From: G963677445 sp963677445
GTDB lineage: Bacteria; Bacteroidota; Ignavibacteria; Ignavibacteriales; Melioribacteraceae
Assembly: GCA_963677445.2 (NCBI GenBank)
Contig: CAXXGF010000080.1
Coordinates: 62,001-126,000 of the forward strand
Length of the DNA stretch: 64,000 bases
Reading direction: 5' to 3'
In this document: piece by piece, positions 55,546 to 64,000 of the stretch
Position numbering within the stretch: position 1 is the stretch's first letter
Layout of the letters: every line of letters begins with the position of its first letter
The notes under the pieces: generated by a model
Databases searched by the model: none
Seen by the model: the letters and a program-made list of their open reading frames with translations, nothing else
What the model was told of the DNA's origin: nothing
Translations under genes and position numbers: made by a program

Positions 55546-56901
55546 ATGCCAACATTAATGGTGAGTGTTTCAGGAATAAGGGGAATTGTTGGGGATGGCC
55601 TCGATCCAAACGTCCTTGTAAAATATACTTCTGCTTATGCCGATTTCTGCGGCAAAGGAAAAATTGTACTGGGATCAGATGGAAGAATATCTGGCGGTAT
55701 GGTATCAAAAATAGTTGCCGGGACACTGATGGCAAAAGGTAATGATGTAATTGATATTGGCGTCTGCCCCACCCCGACAGTTTTATACAACGTAAAAAAA
55801 CTGGGCGCTGTGGGTGGAATCCAGATATCGGCAAGTCATAATCCGAATGAGTGGAACGCTCTGAAACTGCTCAATGATGAAGGTGAGTTCATGACTCCGG
55901 CTCAAAATGCCGAGATGCTTGAATTGCTCGATAAATCTGTCAACAGTTACCAGGTCTGGGACGGACTTGGAAAATTTGAGTGTTATGAAGAGGGACTTGA
56001 GAACCATCTTAGAGATGTCCTGAAAATGGAACATATAGATATAGAAGCGATTAAAAAGAGGAAATTTAAAGTATTGCTCGATTGCGTTAATGGCGCTGGA
56101 AGTTTTATTATGCCCCGTTTGTTAAAAGAATTCGGATGTGAGGTAATTGAACTGAATTGTGAAAAAACCGGCATTTTCCCCCGGCTTCCTGAGCCCATTC
56201 CCGAGAATCTGACCGAAACGATGCAGGCTGTTATCGATAACAAAGCTGATATTGGTGTTATTGTCGATCCGGATGTTGACAGACTTGTGTTGATTACAGA
56301 TAAAGGAGAACCATTCAGTGAGGAAAATACAATCACACAGGCTGTGCGTTTTGTTCTGTCCAAAACAAAAGGAAGCGTGGCCGTTAATCTTTCTACGACC
56401 AGGGCGGTTGAGGATGTCGCATCAGAAGCGGGCTGTGAAGTATTCCGTTCCCCGGTTGGAGAAGCAAATGTGGTAAAAAAAATGAAAGAAACCGGCGCGG
56501 TGATTGGCGGAGAAGGGAGCGGAGGAGTAATTTATCCCGCGCTTCACTATGGCCGCGACGCGCTTGTCGGCACAGCCATTACCCTGCAGCATCTTCTTGA
56601 ATTTGGCGGCACAATGACAGAATTAAAGGAGAAGCTCCCCGCATATTTTATTTCCAAGAAAAAGATAAATATTCAGGGAAAAAATCCTGATGAGGTTATT
56701 AAAAAGCTGATCGATAAATATTCAGGAGAAAAAATAAACACCGATGACGGACTTCGGATTGATCTTCCCGATCATTGGGTCCATTTCAGAAAATCGAATA
56801 CCGAACCGATTATACGCTGCATCGCGGAAGCCGGCACGAAGAAGGAAGCGGAAGCCCTTACTGATAAGTATTTTGCCGAAGTTAAATCGCTGCTTGATTA
56901 A
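55546..56901 (+). CDS. glmM: Phosphoglucosamine/phosphohexose mutase
   Basis: 451 residues with four phosphohexomutase domains. The phosphoserine loop is in 'QISASHNPNEWNALKLL' (S97), the metal-binding loop in 'VIVDPDVDRLVLITDKGEPF', the sugar-binding loop in 'GGEGSGGVIYPALHYGRDAL', and the phosphate-binding loop in 'RKSNTEPIIRCIAEA'. It resembles the GlmM/ManB branch; the exact sugar (glucosamine, mannose or glucose phosphate) cannot be settled by eye. ATG with GGAGATGAT upstream. Confidence 0.88.
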   Translation: MPTLMVSVSGIRGIVGDGLDPNVLVKYTSAYADFCGKGKIVLGSDGRISGGMVSKIVAGTLMAKGNDVIDIGVCPTPTVLYNVKKLGAVGGIQISASHNPNEWNALKLLNDEGEFMTPAQNAEMLELLDKSVNSYQVWDGLGKFECYEEGLENHLRDVLKMEHIDIEAIKKRKFKVLLDCVNGAGSFIMPRLLKEFGCEVIELNCEKTGIFPRLPEPIPENLTETMQAVIDNKADIGVIVDPDVDRLVLITDKGEPFSEENTITQAVRFVLSKTKGSVAVNLSTTRAVEDVASEAGCEVFRSPVGEANVVKKMKETGAVIGGEGSGGVIYPALHYGRDALVGTAITLQHLLEFGGTMTELKEKLPAYFISKKKINIQGKNPDEVIKKLIDKYSGEKINTDDGLRIDLPDHWVHFRKSNTEPIIRCIAEAGTKKEAEALTDKYFAEVKSLLD

Positions 56902-56910
56902 AAATTGGAG

Positions 56911-56942
56911 AGGCCATCTGCCTAATGCAGGTGGCTTCTTTT
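56911..56942 (+). terminator. Terminator after glmM, overlapping the next gene's end
   Basis: GCCATCTGC pairs with GCAGGTGGC (one G-T pair), followed by TTCTTTTCTTG. It covers the stop codon of the convergent DUF58 gene. Confidence 0.6.
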
Positions 56943-57830
56943 CTTGAAGTAAGAAAGAAGGGCCTTATCGAATGGAGTTTTTGTATCAATAAGATTATAT
57001 TCTATTCCAAATGAAAGACATTCACTTTTAATTTTTTCCAGAAAATCTTTCATTGTTTTCATGTAAGCTTTCTGGATCTGAGCGGGTTGTGTGGTCATTT
57101 CCTCGCCGGTTTCCATATCGACAAATATTGCGTCGCGGCCTATCGCGAAATTTTTCTCAACCGGATCGAGAAGCTGAAAGACTATCACCTCATTCTTCTT
57201 ATAATGAAATCGTTTGAGAGCCGATATCACTTTTTCAGGGTCATCAAAAAAATCGGATATTATTATTACCAGCCCTCTTCTTTTTATTTTTTCAGCTATG
57301 ATGTTAAGACAATCGGCAGTTTCTGTTTTTTTTGAGGGTTTTATATTCTCAAGATTTTTCAACAGCGCTGAAAGATATACTTTCGCCGAACGGGGGGGCA
57401 TATATGATTCGATTTCATCGGAATATAACGCGAGCCCCGCTGAATCCTGCTGATTAAGCATAAGATAGATCAGAGCCGAAGAAAGGAGAGTGGCATATTC
57501 GAGTTTGGTAACTTCACCCGAGTGTTTAAAATCCATCGATCTGCTTATATCAACAATAACATGCCCAACAAGATTTGTCTCTTCTTCAAATTGTTTTATA
57601 AAAAATTTCTCCGATTTCGCGTAAACTTTCCAGTCGATATTCCTGATCGGATCTCCCTGCTGATAAGCCCGGTGTTCGGAAAACTCCACGCTAAAACCAT
57701 GAAAGGGACTTTTATGAAGCCCGACCATAAATCCCTCAACTACCAGGCGGGCTTTTAATTCGAGTGAATCAAGCCTGGAAACAACCGCGGGATCAAGATA
57801 TTTTCTCCAGGTGTTATCTCTTTTATGCAT
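56922..57830 (-). CDS. DUF58 protein with von Willebrand A-like fold
   Basis: 302 residues. DUF58 hallmark 'EFSEHRAYQQGDPIRNIDWK' with 'YAKSEKFFIKQFEEE'; a MIDAS-like 'VDISRSMDF' near residue 95; 'RRGLVIIISDFFDD'. Family members usually sit beside MoxR ATPases and assist in assembling or maturing envelope complexes; no MoxR gene is visible here. Its ATG shares one base with the stop of the TPR lipoprotein gene, so the two are coupled. Confidence 0.9.
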   Translation of the reverse strand: MHKRDNTWRKYLDPAVVSRLDSLELKARLVVEGFMVGLHKSPFHGFSVEFSEHRAYQQGDPIRNIDWKVYAKSEKFFIKQFEEETNLVGHVIVDISRSMDFKHSGEVTKLEYATLLSSALIYLMLNQQDSAGLALYSDEIESYMPPRSAKVYLSALLKNLENIKPSKKTETADCLNIIAEKIKRRGLVIIISDFFDDPEKVISALKRFHYKKNEVIVFQLLDPVEKNFAIGRDAIFVDMETGEEMTTQPAQIQKAYMKTMKDFLEKIKSECLSFGIEYNLIDTKTPFDKALLSYFKKRSHLH

Positions 57831-58342
57831 TATTCAGCCGATTTTGCCGACTTTTCAAGAATTTTTTCCGGAGGTATACCAAGATTTTTTAATTCAGCTT
57901 TAGCCGATGCCGCCAGTTCATTATCAGGATATGTCTTTAAAAAGAGGTTATACGCTTCCTCGGCTCCTTTAAAATCCTTCAACTCGTTTGCTTTAATAAA
58001 ACCAATCATGAAAAGAGAATTTGGCGCCGGTTCACTGTCAGGAAATTTTTTATATACCGTTGTATAATATTCAATCGCTTTGCTTAACGACTGTTCGGCA
58101 GTAAGATTTTTGGGAACTTTGCCATGATAGAGCTTGCCCAGCTCGAAGCTGGCATCCAGGAGATATTTTGAATCGGGAAATTCTTTTACCAAATTTTCAT
58201 ATTCCGCAAGGGCGTCTAAATATCTTCCCTCATCTATATGATTTTTAGCGGTGTTATAATAATCATCTTCCGATTTGCCGGAACATCCGGTTAAAATTAA
58301 GAAGATCACAGATGTGATTAATAATACTGCTACTTTTTTCAT
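57830..58342 (-). CDS. TPR-repeat lipoprotein (BamD-like)
   Basis: 170 residues. Signal peptide with lipobox LTGC (Cys 20). Three or four TPR-like helical repeats ('YYNTAKNHIDEGRYLDALAE', 'SKYLLDASFELGKLY', 'AIEYYTTVYKKFPDSEPAPN', 'AEEAYNLFLKTYPDNELA'). It resembles BamD/YbgF-type outer-membrane lipoproteins, but is shorter than BamD (about 240), so that name is only suggestive. Confidence 0.82.
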   Translation of the reverse strand: MKKVAVLLITSVIFLILTGCSGKSEDDYYNTAKNHIDEGRYLDALAEYENLVKEFPDSKYLLDASFELGKLYHGKVPKNLTAEQSLSKAIEYYTTVYKKFPDSEPAPNSLFMIGFIKANELKDFKGAEEAYNLFLKTYPDNELAASAKAELKNLGIPPEKILEKSAKSAE

Positions 58343-58445
58343 ATTTAAGCGCCTTGATATTTATTAAAAAACAATCAAGCAAATTTAATGAATGAGTCTG
58401 AAAGAAAAAAGGATGTTTTTAAGGAATGCTTTTGAAGCAAAACTG

Positions 58446-59474
58446 TTATATCAGTTTTTTTACTTTGTATGAATCGCCTCTGTTAAAGGAGATGCTTTGC
58501 CCGATTGACTCAATATGCTGCTCAAGTTTCCTGCTGAGTCCCCAATTGAGATTTTTCCCCGGCGAAGGTTCGCATAAACCTGAATAATTCTCAGGTGTAT
58601 AATTCTGAAAAATATTATTCGCGCCGCAGTTTAACGCTATCTCCCTGCTATTTTCACTCACTATATCGATAAGGTGACTGGTGGCAATGTGAATATCCTT
58701 TAAAACAATCCTTGCCACGGCTATTACCTTCAGGCATCTGGTCAGATCAGCGGCGCTGTAATTCTGGTAGGGAGTAAAGGGAGCCGGAATAAATGGCTCG
58801 ATAATAAGTTTGTCGAGCTCAAGTTCTGATGCCAGCAGAATATCATCAGCGATATCTTCATTAGTCTGGTGAGGCAGACCGACCAGGATGCCTGATCCGG
58901 CCTCAAACCCGATTCTTTTCAGATAACGCAGATGCTGAATTCTTTCATTTTGCAGTTTTTTATTATGATATTGCTTATAAAGTTCTCTGTTGGCGGTTTC
59001 ATGTTTTAAAAGATATCTGTCGGCCCCGGCGATTTTCCATGTCCGGTATTCATCAAATCCCCTGCTTCCCAAAGCAAGTGTAATCGCTACGTCGGATAGC
59101 TGTTTAATCGAATAGATCATATAGGATATAATATCGGGATCATAATAATTATCCTCACCCGAAGAAAGAACGATCGTTCTGAGTCCCTTGCTTACCGCCC
59201 TTTTAGCAGCCTCAACAACTTCCGGAGCCGACATCCTGTATCGCTCTAAAGAAAAGTTATCCTCCCGCATGCTGCAGAACAGACAGTTTGATTCACAATG
59301 ATTCGATATATCTATGACACCACGAATGTGAACTTCATCGCCGCACCATGTATTTCTTACACGGGTGGCCCTTTCGAAAAGACGCAGCAAAGCATCAGAC
59401 GAAACGGTTTCCAGCATCCGGATTATTTCATCCCTGCTAAAATGTTCTTTTTCAATTAATTTCTTTATATCCAT
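58446..59474 (-). CDS. hydE: Radical SAM protein resembling the [FeFe]-hydrogenase maturase HydE
   Basis: 342 residues from M at 59474, chosen because 'MDIKKLIEKEHFSRDEIIRM' fits the family N-terminus; the frame continues to 59546, and neither start has a strong SD. The SAM cluster is C-x3-C-x2-C in 'CESNCLFC' (C60, C64, C67), with 'MREDNFSLERYRMSAPEV', 'TIVLSSGED' and the HydE-type 'ADRYLLKHETANRELY', 'GSGILVGLPHQTNEDI' and 'ALNCGANNIFQNYTPENY'. HydE helps build the H-cluster dithiolate. No hydrogenase, hydF or hydG is in the window, so a related biotin-synthase-like role is possible. Confidence 0.75.
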   Translation of the reverse strand: MDIKKLIEKEHFSRDEIIRMLETVSSDALLRLFERATRVRNTWCGDEVHIRGVIDISNHCESNCLFCSMREDNFSLERYRMSAPEVVEAAKRAVSKGLRTIVLSSGEDNYYDPDIISYMIYSIKQLSDVAITLALGSRGFDEYRTWKIAGADRYLLKHETANRELYKQYHNKKLQNERIQHLRYLKRIGFEAGSGILVGLPHQTNEDIADDILLASELELDKLIIEPFIPAPFTPYQNYSAADLTRCLKVIAVARIVLKDIHIATSHLIDIVSENSREIALNCGANNIFQNYTPENYSGLCEPSPGKNLNWGLSRKLEQHIESIGQSISFNRGDSYKVKKLI

Positions 59475-59546
59475 TAGTTCTTTGCTGCTTCTAAAATATT
59501 TTGCTTTTAAAGTATTTACAACTATTGTACCAACAATTCGCCTCAT

Positions 59547-59951
59547 TTTTGCCGTTTTTTTTGTGAAAAAATTAACATTTTCTTAAAACAGAGAAACTAT
59601 CACCATATTATTTTCATTTTTCAGGGAAAACCTCTTAAATTCGTCGCGGAGAAAACAAAAGATGACACAGCCCGGAGGAATATGAGGAATTAACAATGTC
59701 GAATTACGAATTGGTCCTCTGTGGAATATTTCCCGGATCGAATCCGCTCTGCTAAAGCAACATTATTGCTACGCCAACCTTTGTCCGGAATATAATAAGC
59801 AACCTGTCTTTCACTAAACCGTGTTTTATACTGTTGAAATTGATCGTGAATTATTTTATCTTCTTTTAGATATAAAAAAGCAGATTGAAGCTTTATATAG
59901 CACATAAAGTTCTTATTATCTGATTATATTCTTCGAAAAACAGGAGAGGAT
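59547..59951. other. Intergenic region, no supported gene
   Basis: About 400 bp between the divergent hydE-like and membrane-protein genes. It has A/T-rich DNA, a GGAGGAATATGAGGAATTAA stretch, and one 71-codon minus-strand frame (59690-59905) lacking an SD or family resemblance. Nothing else recognised. Confidence 0.5.
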
Positions 59952-60362
59952 ATGAAAGAGAACATTTCGCGATATAAAAAGTATCTGTTTTACCTGATGG
60001 CGCTGCATTCCGCGGGAGTCGGAATCGGACTGATAACACAGCCATCAGTTGTTTTCAATTTTCTCGGTTATGAAACAATTCAGGAAAATTTCTTCCCCGC
60101 CCAGGGTGGAGTGTTTCATCTGTTGATGGCATTTTGTTATTATCTCTGCGCCATCCGTTTGGAATCATTTGGAATTCTTATCTTTTTTTCATTTGTCGTT
60201 AAAATGACAGCGGCGCTTTTTCTTTTCCTCTATTTCATTTTTGTTTCTTCTCTTACGGTAACTCTTCTTTCAGCTTTGTCCGATCTTATAATGGGGCTTG
60301 TTATTTATTTCCTCTTTGGCTATTCATATTTTCTTAGTCTGTTCAGGTATAAAAATGAATAA
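59952..60362 (+). CDS. Small four-helix membrane protein of unknown function
   Basis: 136 residues with four hydrophobic segments ('YLFYLMALHSAGVGIGLI', 'GGVFHLLMAFCYYLCAI', 'FGILIFFSFVVKMTAALFLF', 'LLSALSDLIMGLVIYFLFGY'). SD AGGAG before the ATG. No motif that names it; loosely like DoxX/DUF4345-type small membrane proteins. Its end overlaps the start of the next gene by 8 nt, so the two are translationally coupled and may act together. Confidence 0.75.
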   Translation: MKENISRYKKYLFYLMALHSAGVGIGLITQPSVVFNFLGYETIQENFFPAQGGVFHLLMAFCYYLCAIRLESFGILIFFSFVVKMTAALFLFLYFIFVSSLTVTLLSALSDLIMGLVIYFLFGYSYFLSLFRYKNE

Positions 60363-61998
60363 GGGACTGCAATCCGTAGTTATAACAGGGGCATCCGGAT
60401 TTGTAGGGAAGTTTCTGCTCGATAATCTGAAGGACTCCTATAATTTGTTTGGCATCGCCCGGCGTTCCATGGGAGCGGCCAATATACCATATCATCCCAA
60501 TATTCACTGGATGCAATGGGATATAGCGAACAGGGAAAGTATTGATGAAGTCAGAAGCTATATCGAATCAAACGGAGGCGCCGATTATATCATTCATCTC
60601 GCGGCTTATTATGATTTCGACTATTCAGATAATCCGGAATATGACCGCACAAATGTCGGGGGGACGAAAAATATACTGGCGCTCGCGGAGGCCTTAAAAG
60701 TAAAAAGGCTGATATTTTCCAGCTCCGTAGCGGCATGCAATTTTCCTGAAAATAATGACCAGGTAACTGAAAAAAGCCTTCCCGACGCTGATTATCATTA
60801 CGCGAGAACAAAAAAGGAGGGGGAAAAACTTGTAAAGGAAAGTTCATTGATTTTTCCCGCTTCCGTGATCAGGTTTGCCGCTGTTTACAGCGACTGGTGT
60901 GAATATGCCCCACTTTATAAATTTATTTCGAACTGGACATCAAAAAATATTGATTCCAGAATTCTCGCGGGCAGAGGAGAATCGGCAATTCCATATATTC
61001 ATGTTTATGATATTTGTGCGATAATTCAAAAGATCATTAAAGAGAGCAGCCGACTGCCCCGGTTTGCTATATTTAACGCAAGCCCCGACGGATCAACATC
61101 ACATAAAGAACTCTTTGAATGGACCACGAGATATTTTTACGGCAAACCTGTGCGCCCCTTTTACCTCCCCCGCCTGCTCGCTTATCCCGGGCTGTGCTTT
61201 AAACATTTGCTGAGTTTTTTACATCTTACCTGCGATGAACCTTTCGAAAAGTTCTGGATGATTAAATATATCGACAAAAAGCTGGACACTGAATCATCTC
61301 TGACAAGGAAAACGCTCGAATGGCAGCCTACGGAAAGATTTAAAATTCACAGGCGGCTGCTTTTTATACTGGAAAAAATGAAAAGCCATCCTAACGAATG
61401 GAAACTTAAGAATGAAGCCGCCCTTAAAAAAACAGAATTCCGGGTAAATTATATGATATATGAAAAGATGGCGGCGGCGCAGGTTGAGCTGGTTGATAAA
61501 ATTTCGGATGAAATATTATCTGATATAAATATCAATAAGTTCTCCCTTTATCATAAGATGGACCAGGAGGACTACCATTGTTACCTCAGCACACTTTACC
61601 ACCTTCTGATGGCAACTGTAAGGAGCGGTGAAAGAAGCCTTCTGCTGAAATATATTGATGATATCGCCATTAAAAGATTTGCCGAAGGTTTTAATGCCAT
61701 GCAGATAAACGATACCCTGGCAGTTTATCAGGATATTATATATAAATACCTTACCGGTATAAAAGAATTGAAAAAATTTGAAATAGAAGTACATGATTAT
61801 ATCATTTTGTCTCTTCAGCTTGCCAAGGATGAGATAGAAGATTTATATGAGAGCCTCCTCCAGAAAATGCCGGCTGAAAAAATCGCCGAATCTCCTCTGC
61901 TGCCCGACTGCACCGAACTGAAAAGAATGATTAGGCAGTTAAGCGCGTTTTACCAGCTTACCCCCGAATCAGGCGAATATTACGAAGATCTGCGATAA
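60355..61998 (+). CDS. Extended SDR (NAD-dependent epimerase-like) fused to a helical C-terminal domain
   Basis: 547 residues from the ATG at 60355; a longer frame to 60298 lies within the upstream gene. Residues 1-330 are an extended SDR: nucleotide loop TGASGFVG (11-18), 'LIFSSSVAACNF' (active Ser) and the Y-x3-K pair in 'HYARTKKEGEKL' (Y149, K153). From about 340 on there is an all-helical domain with 'MIYEKMAAAQVELVDKISDE' and 'IAIKRFAEGFNAMQINDTLA', which recalls the RsbRD_N-type bundle of stress or phosphorelay sensors. Substrate unknown. No SDR partner of this shape comes to mind, making it a possible novel fusion. Confidence 0.8.
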   Translation: MNKGLQSVVITGASGFVGKFLLDNLKDSYNLFGIARRSMGAANIPYHPNIHWMQWDIANRESIDEVRSYIESNGGADYIIHLAAYYDFDYSDNPEYDRTNVGGTKNILALAEALKVKRLIFSSSVAACNFPENNDQVTEKSLPDADYHYARTKKEGEKLVKESSLIFPASVIRFAAVYSDWCEYAPLYKFISNWTSKNIDSRILAGRGESAIPYIHVYDICAIIQKIIKESSRLPRFAIFNASPDGSTSHKELFEWTTRYFYGKPVRPFYLPRLLAYPGLCFKHLLSFLHLTCDEPFEKFWMIKYIDKKLDTESSLTRKTLEWQPTERFKIHRRLLFILEKMKSHPNEWKLKNEAALKKTEFRVNYMIYEKMAAAQVELVDKISDEILSDININKFSLYHKMDQEDYHCYLSTLYHLLMATVRSGERSLLLKYIDDIAIKRFAEGFNAMQINDTLAVYQDIIYKYLTGIKELKKFEIEVHDYIILSLQLAKDEIEDLYESLLQKMPAEKIAESPLLPDCTELKRMIRQLSAFYQLTPESGEYYEDLR

Positions 61999-62096
61999 TT
62001 TCACGCATGACAGAATAGCGCATACGAGCCGCCGCGGATTCTGTCCTTTTTTTTCAACAGGTCAAGCCAGATGATAATTACGAATGACGAATTACG

Positions 62097-62250
62097 CCGC
62101 ATGCAGTTTAATTCTATGCAAAATGGTAAGATTAGTTCCTGAAAAAGAATCCCGAATGGGATTCAATATCAATAGCCCCGGACGGCGAAAGAAGTGAGCT
62201 GTCCGGGGTAAAAAGAAAAACATGCCTCCACGACCCTGAAGGGGTCAAAT
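62097..62250 (+). repeat. Triple-hairpin-type repeat with lead segment, copy near the IS110 transposase
   Basis: The lead GCAGTTTAATTCTATGCAAA-ATGG is shared with 6229-6264. It is followed by ATCCCGAATGGGAT, then ATAGCCCCGGAC..GTCCGGGGTAA (a longer central stem than in copies 1-3), then GACCCTGAAGGGGTC. Read on the minus strand, the order TTACCCC..GGGGCTATT then TCCC..GGGA agrees with copies 1 and 3. The rest of the 61999-62498 gap holds a similar GCGCTGC/CCGGGG-rich stretch and no gene. Confidence 0.55.
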
Positions 62251-62498
62251 ACAGAAATCTTTAGCAGATTAGATTTTTTTTCGACAAATAATATTTTCTC
62301 CGGATTGTTAATATTCGACGCCTTCGGTGGCGCTGCTTTCAACCCGGGGAGTTCCATTTTTTCACCGGCCCCGAAGTTATTCCGTTTAAAGTCAAGGAAA
62401 ATAGGGGAAAAATATTCATAAAGAGATTAGGTAATATCACGCTTTTGAATATTTTTTATTTTCCTTGACAAACTGTGCTTTTTTTATTTTATATATAC

Positions 62499-63884
62499 TT
62501 ATGGAGCTGAAGCGCCGATCCCGGTCATATCGGTAATGCCTTTTTGGGACGATGCTTTTCGCTCCTTTTTTATTGTCATTTCTTTTCTTTTTCTTCTCTG
62601 TCTGCCTGATATTGGAGCATTTTCATCATAACTCAAATATCTTCTTGAATCTGAATTATCTTCTTCTTTCTTTTCTGATAATTCTTTTCTTTCCGTTCTT
62701 TCCTGGTATTTGGCCGGATCATACTTCTCTTTGTTCTTTAACATCGCATATATTATTCTGGTAATTTTGTGCATGATTGCTCCGATGGCTGCCTTTGCAT
62801 TCATCCCACGTCCCATGAAGTTTTCATAGGTTTTTTTGATATATGGATTTTTTGATATGGCCGATAATGCCACCATATATAATATTTCGCGGGGAACCTT
62901 TCTTCCCTTTTTGCTCATGCGTATTTCGTATTTCCCGTCTCCGCTTTCCCGGTAGGACGGATTCAGACCAAAATATGATACCAGATTCTTCGATGCAGGG
63001 AACCGATTTATATCACCTATTTCCAGGAGTAAACCTGTTGCTGAATAATCACTTATTCCTGTAAAACTTTTCAGTAGTTCTACTTCATTTTTATCGATCT
63101 CCTGAGAGATCAGGCTAAGTAATTTTTCTTTTTGTTTTTCCAGATTCAATATCTGTTCAACAATCACTATTATCAACTCTCCCATATTCTCTTCAACATT
63201 TGAAGCTACGGTGTTTTTGGCCTGGGCAATCAATTTTTGTGCTTTCTCCTTTGATATATAAGGGATCTTTGACAGTTTTAATGCACTGGCCCGCGACAAC
63301 TTCATCGATGTTGGATAATATTTCAGTAGCTGTTTTATCCAGTTTGGCATACCACTCTTACAATAGTTCAGAAGCTCCGGATTTGCCTGGTATAGCAACT
63401 TTTCCAGTTGATTTTGGAATTGTGTTTTCTGTTTTGTCTGAAGCCTTGCTGTATTAAACAACTTTCTTAATGTGATATAATTCTCTTTTACATCATAGCG
63501 GACATTCTCCCGATATTTGATCTGGTACTCTGCTACCAGACGTCCGCATATTTTGTCGTTTGATACTTTGAGTAGTCCGGCTTTTCCTGAATGATTTACC
63601 CCATATGCATTTAATCGGGCTACATGAATTTTATACCTGGACCGTAGTTCCTGTATTGCTGATATCCAGTTATTTTCATAACTCCCGGTGCTTTCAAAGG
63701 CACAATACAATGTTGCTTCGGGATTATTCTTAAAAAAGTTTGCTATTATTTCATGTAATTTCTTATGCCCGGATTTTGTATCGTCTAACTGAAATGATTT
63801 TTCTACTATTTCTTTTTCCTGATCCATAATTGAAAAATCACAGTAACCTTTGCTTACATCTCCTCCAAGATAATAATTTTTCAT
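62499..63884 (-). CDS. IS110-family transposase (recombinase)
   Basis: 461 residues. N-terminal RuvC-like DEDD domain: 'LGGDVSKGYCDFSI' (Asp), 'AFESTGSYENNW' (Glu), 'VSNDKICGRLVAEY' (Asp, but Cys at the usual second Asp). The C-terminal Transposase_20 part has the Ser nucleophile region 'LLKSFTGISDYSATGLLLEI' and 'LVSYFGLNPSYRESGDGKYE'. A charged tail of about 70 residues ('DENAPISGRQRRKRKEM') follows, as in a Bacteroidetes-type subgroup. SD AAGAGG before the ATG. IS110 elements lack classical inverted repeats and use a non-coding bridge RNA for target choice. Confidence 0.92.
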   Translation of the reverse strand: MKNYYLGGDVSKGYCDFSIMDQEKEIVEKSFQLDDTKSGHKKLHEIIANFFKNNPEATLYCAFESTGSYENNWISAIQELRSRYKIHVARLNAYGVNHSGKAGLLKVSNDKICGRLVAEYQIKYRENVRYDVKENYITLRKLFNTARLQTKQKTQFQNQLEKLLYQANPELLNYCKSGMPNWIKQLLKYYPTSMKLSRASALKLSKIPYISKEKAQKLIAQAKNTVASNVEENMGELIIVIVEQILNLEKQKEKLLSLISQEIDKNEVELLKSFTGISDYSATGLLLEIGDINRFPASKNLVSYFGLNPSYRESGDGKYEIRMSKKGRKVPREILYMVALSAISKNPYIKKTYENFMGRGMNAKAAIGAIMHKITRIIYAMLKNKEKYDPAKYQERTERKELSEKKEEDNSDSRRYLSYDENAPISGRQRRKRKEMTIKKERKASSQKGITDMTGIGASAP

Positions 63885-64000
63885 ATTATACCTCTTAAAA
63901 TATTTTAGGTAGTATATCAGGGAATATTTACCTTGTCTTATACGGATTTTTATCCAGGTTATTCCTCAACTTTTACCTGACAGAATGAAGACACTTCGGG
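63885..64000 (-). other. Upstream non-coding end of the IS110 element, cut by the window
   Basis: This 116-bp A/T-rich stretch lies directly 5' of the transposase and would be part of the left end, where classical IS110 elements encode their bridge RNA. Only part is present, so neither the element boundary nor the RNA can be drawn. It contains no protein-coding signal. Confidence 0.4.

Noticed and set aside
59690..59905. 71-codon minus-strand frame
   Set aside because: No SD, no hydrophobic or domain pattern, isolated in an intergenic region; cannot be supported.
62461..62496. TTGACA plus AT-rich box as a promoter
   Set aside because: Spacing of 18-20 nt and direction antisense to the IS110 gene end; too weak to list as a promoter.

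Overview
This looks like a chromosomal or metagenome-assembled contig from a member of the FCB superphylum, in the Ignavibacteria/Calditrichota/Marinimicrobia direction. The evidence is repeated type IX secretion (T9SS) type A sorting domains with the core QNYPNPFNP, gingipain-like C25 proteins, a PorV-family outer-membrane protein, a TonB receptor with a carboxypeptidase-like N-terminal domain, and moderately AT-rich DNA. The phylum cannot be fixed by eye. I saw no rRNA, tRNA or CRISPR array.

Layout. 0-5.7 kb: secreted/redox proteins on the plus strand (a T9SS protein cut by the window start, a TlpA-like thioredoxin, an Omp28-like T9SS protein, a DUF6029-like outer-membrane protein), then an MFS transporter; three of these five are split by 1-nt indels. 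5.7-10.9 kb: a LolA-like protein and an ABC exporter pair, flanked by two gene-poor stretches full of palindromic and longer dispersed repeats. 10.9-24.2 kb: mostly housekeeping (lysA, a zinc ribbon membrane protein, an S9 peptidase, DUF1232, Nudix, murI, glnD, tyrosine phenol-lyase, queF, queC, MFS, tsaC). 24.5-28.2 kb: an IS4-family element with a divergent AbrB-like passenger gene, an IS5-like element, and a gene fragment. 28.4-42.5 kb: three very large tandem C25/T9SS paralogs plus one stand-alone protein made of their C-terminal modules, each with its own terminator. 42.9-43.5 kb: an internally deleted copy of the IS5-like element.

43.7-54.4 kb: lpdA, a DMT transporter coupled to nth, then an operon-like set TonB receptor - giant T9SS-like protein - PorV family protein. 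54.6-62 kb: a coiled-coil membrane protein, a GlmM-like mutase, DUF58, a TPR lipoprotein, a HydE-like radical SAM enzyme, a small membrane protein, and an SDR epimerase fused to a helical C-terminal domain. 62.5-64 kb: an IS110-family transposase near the window end.

How the genes work together: the T9SS-tagged proteins, PorV-like protein and TonB receptor describe an envelope-centred secretion and attachment lifestyle. The most unusual material is the C25 paralog cluster, in which the usual catalytic His position reads Glu and the 3' halves are almost identical. Also notable are the triple-hairpin intergenic repeat family, one copy of which is interrupted by the IS4 element, and that element's compact divergent AbrB/transposase design with a perfect palindrome between the genes.
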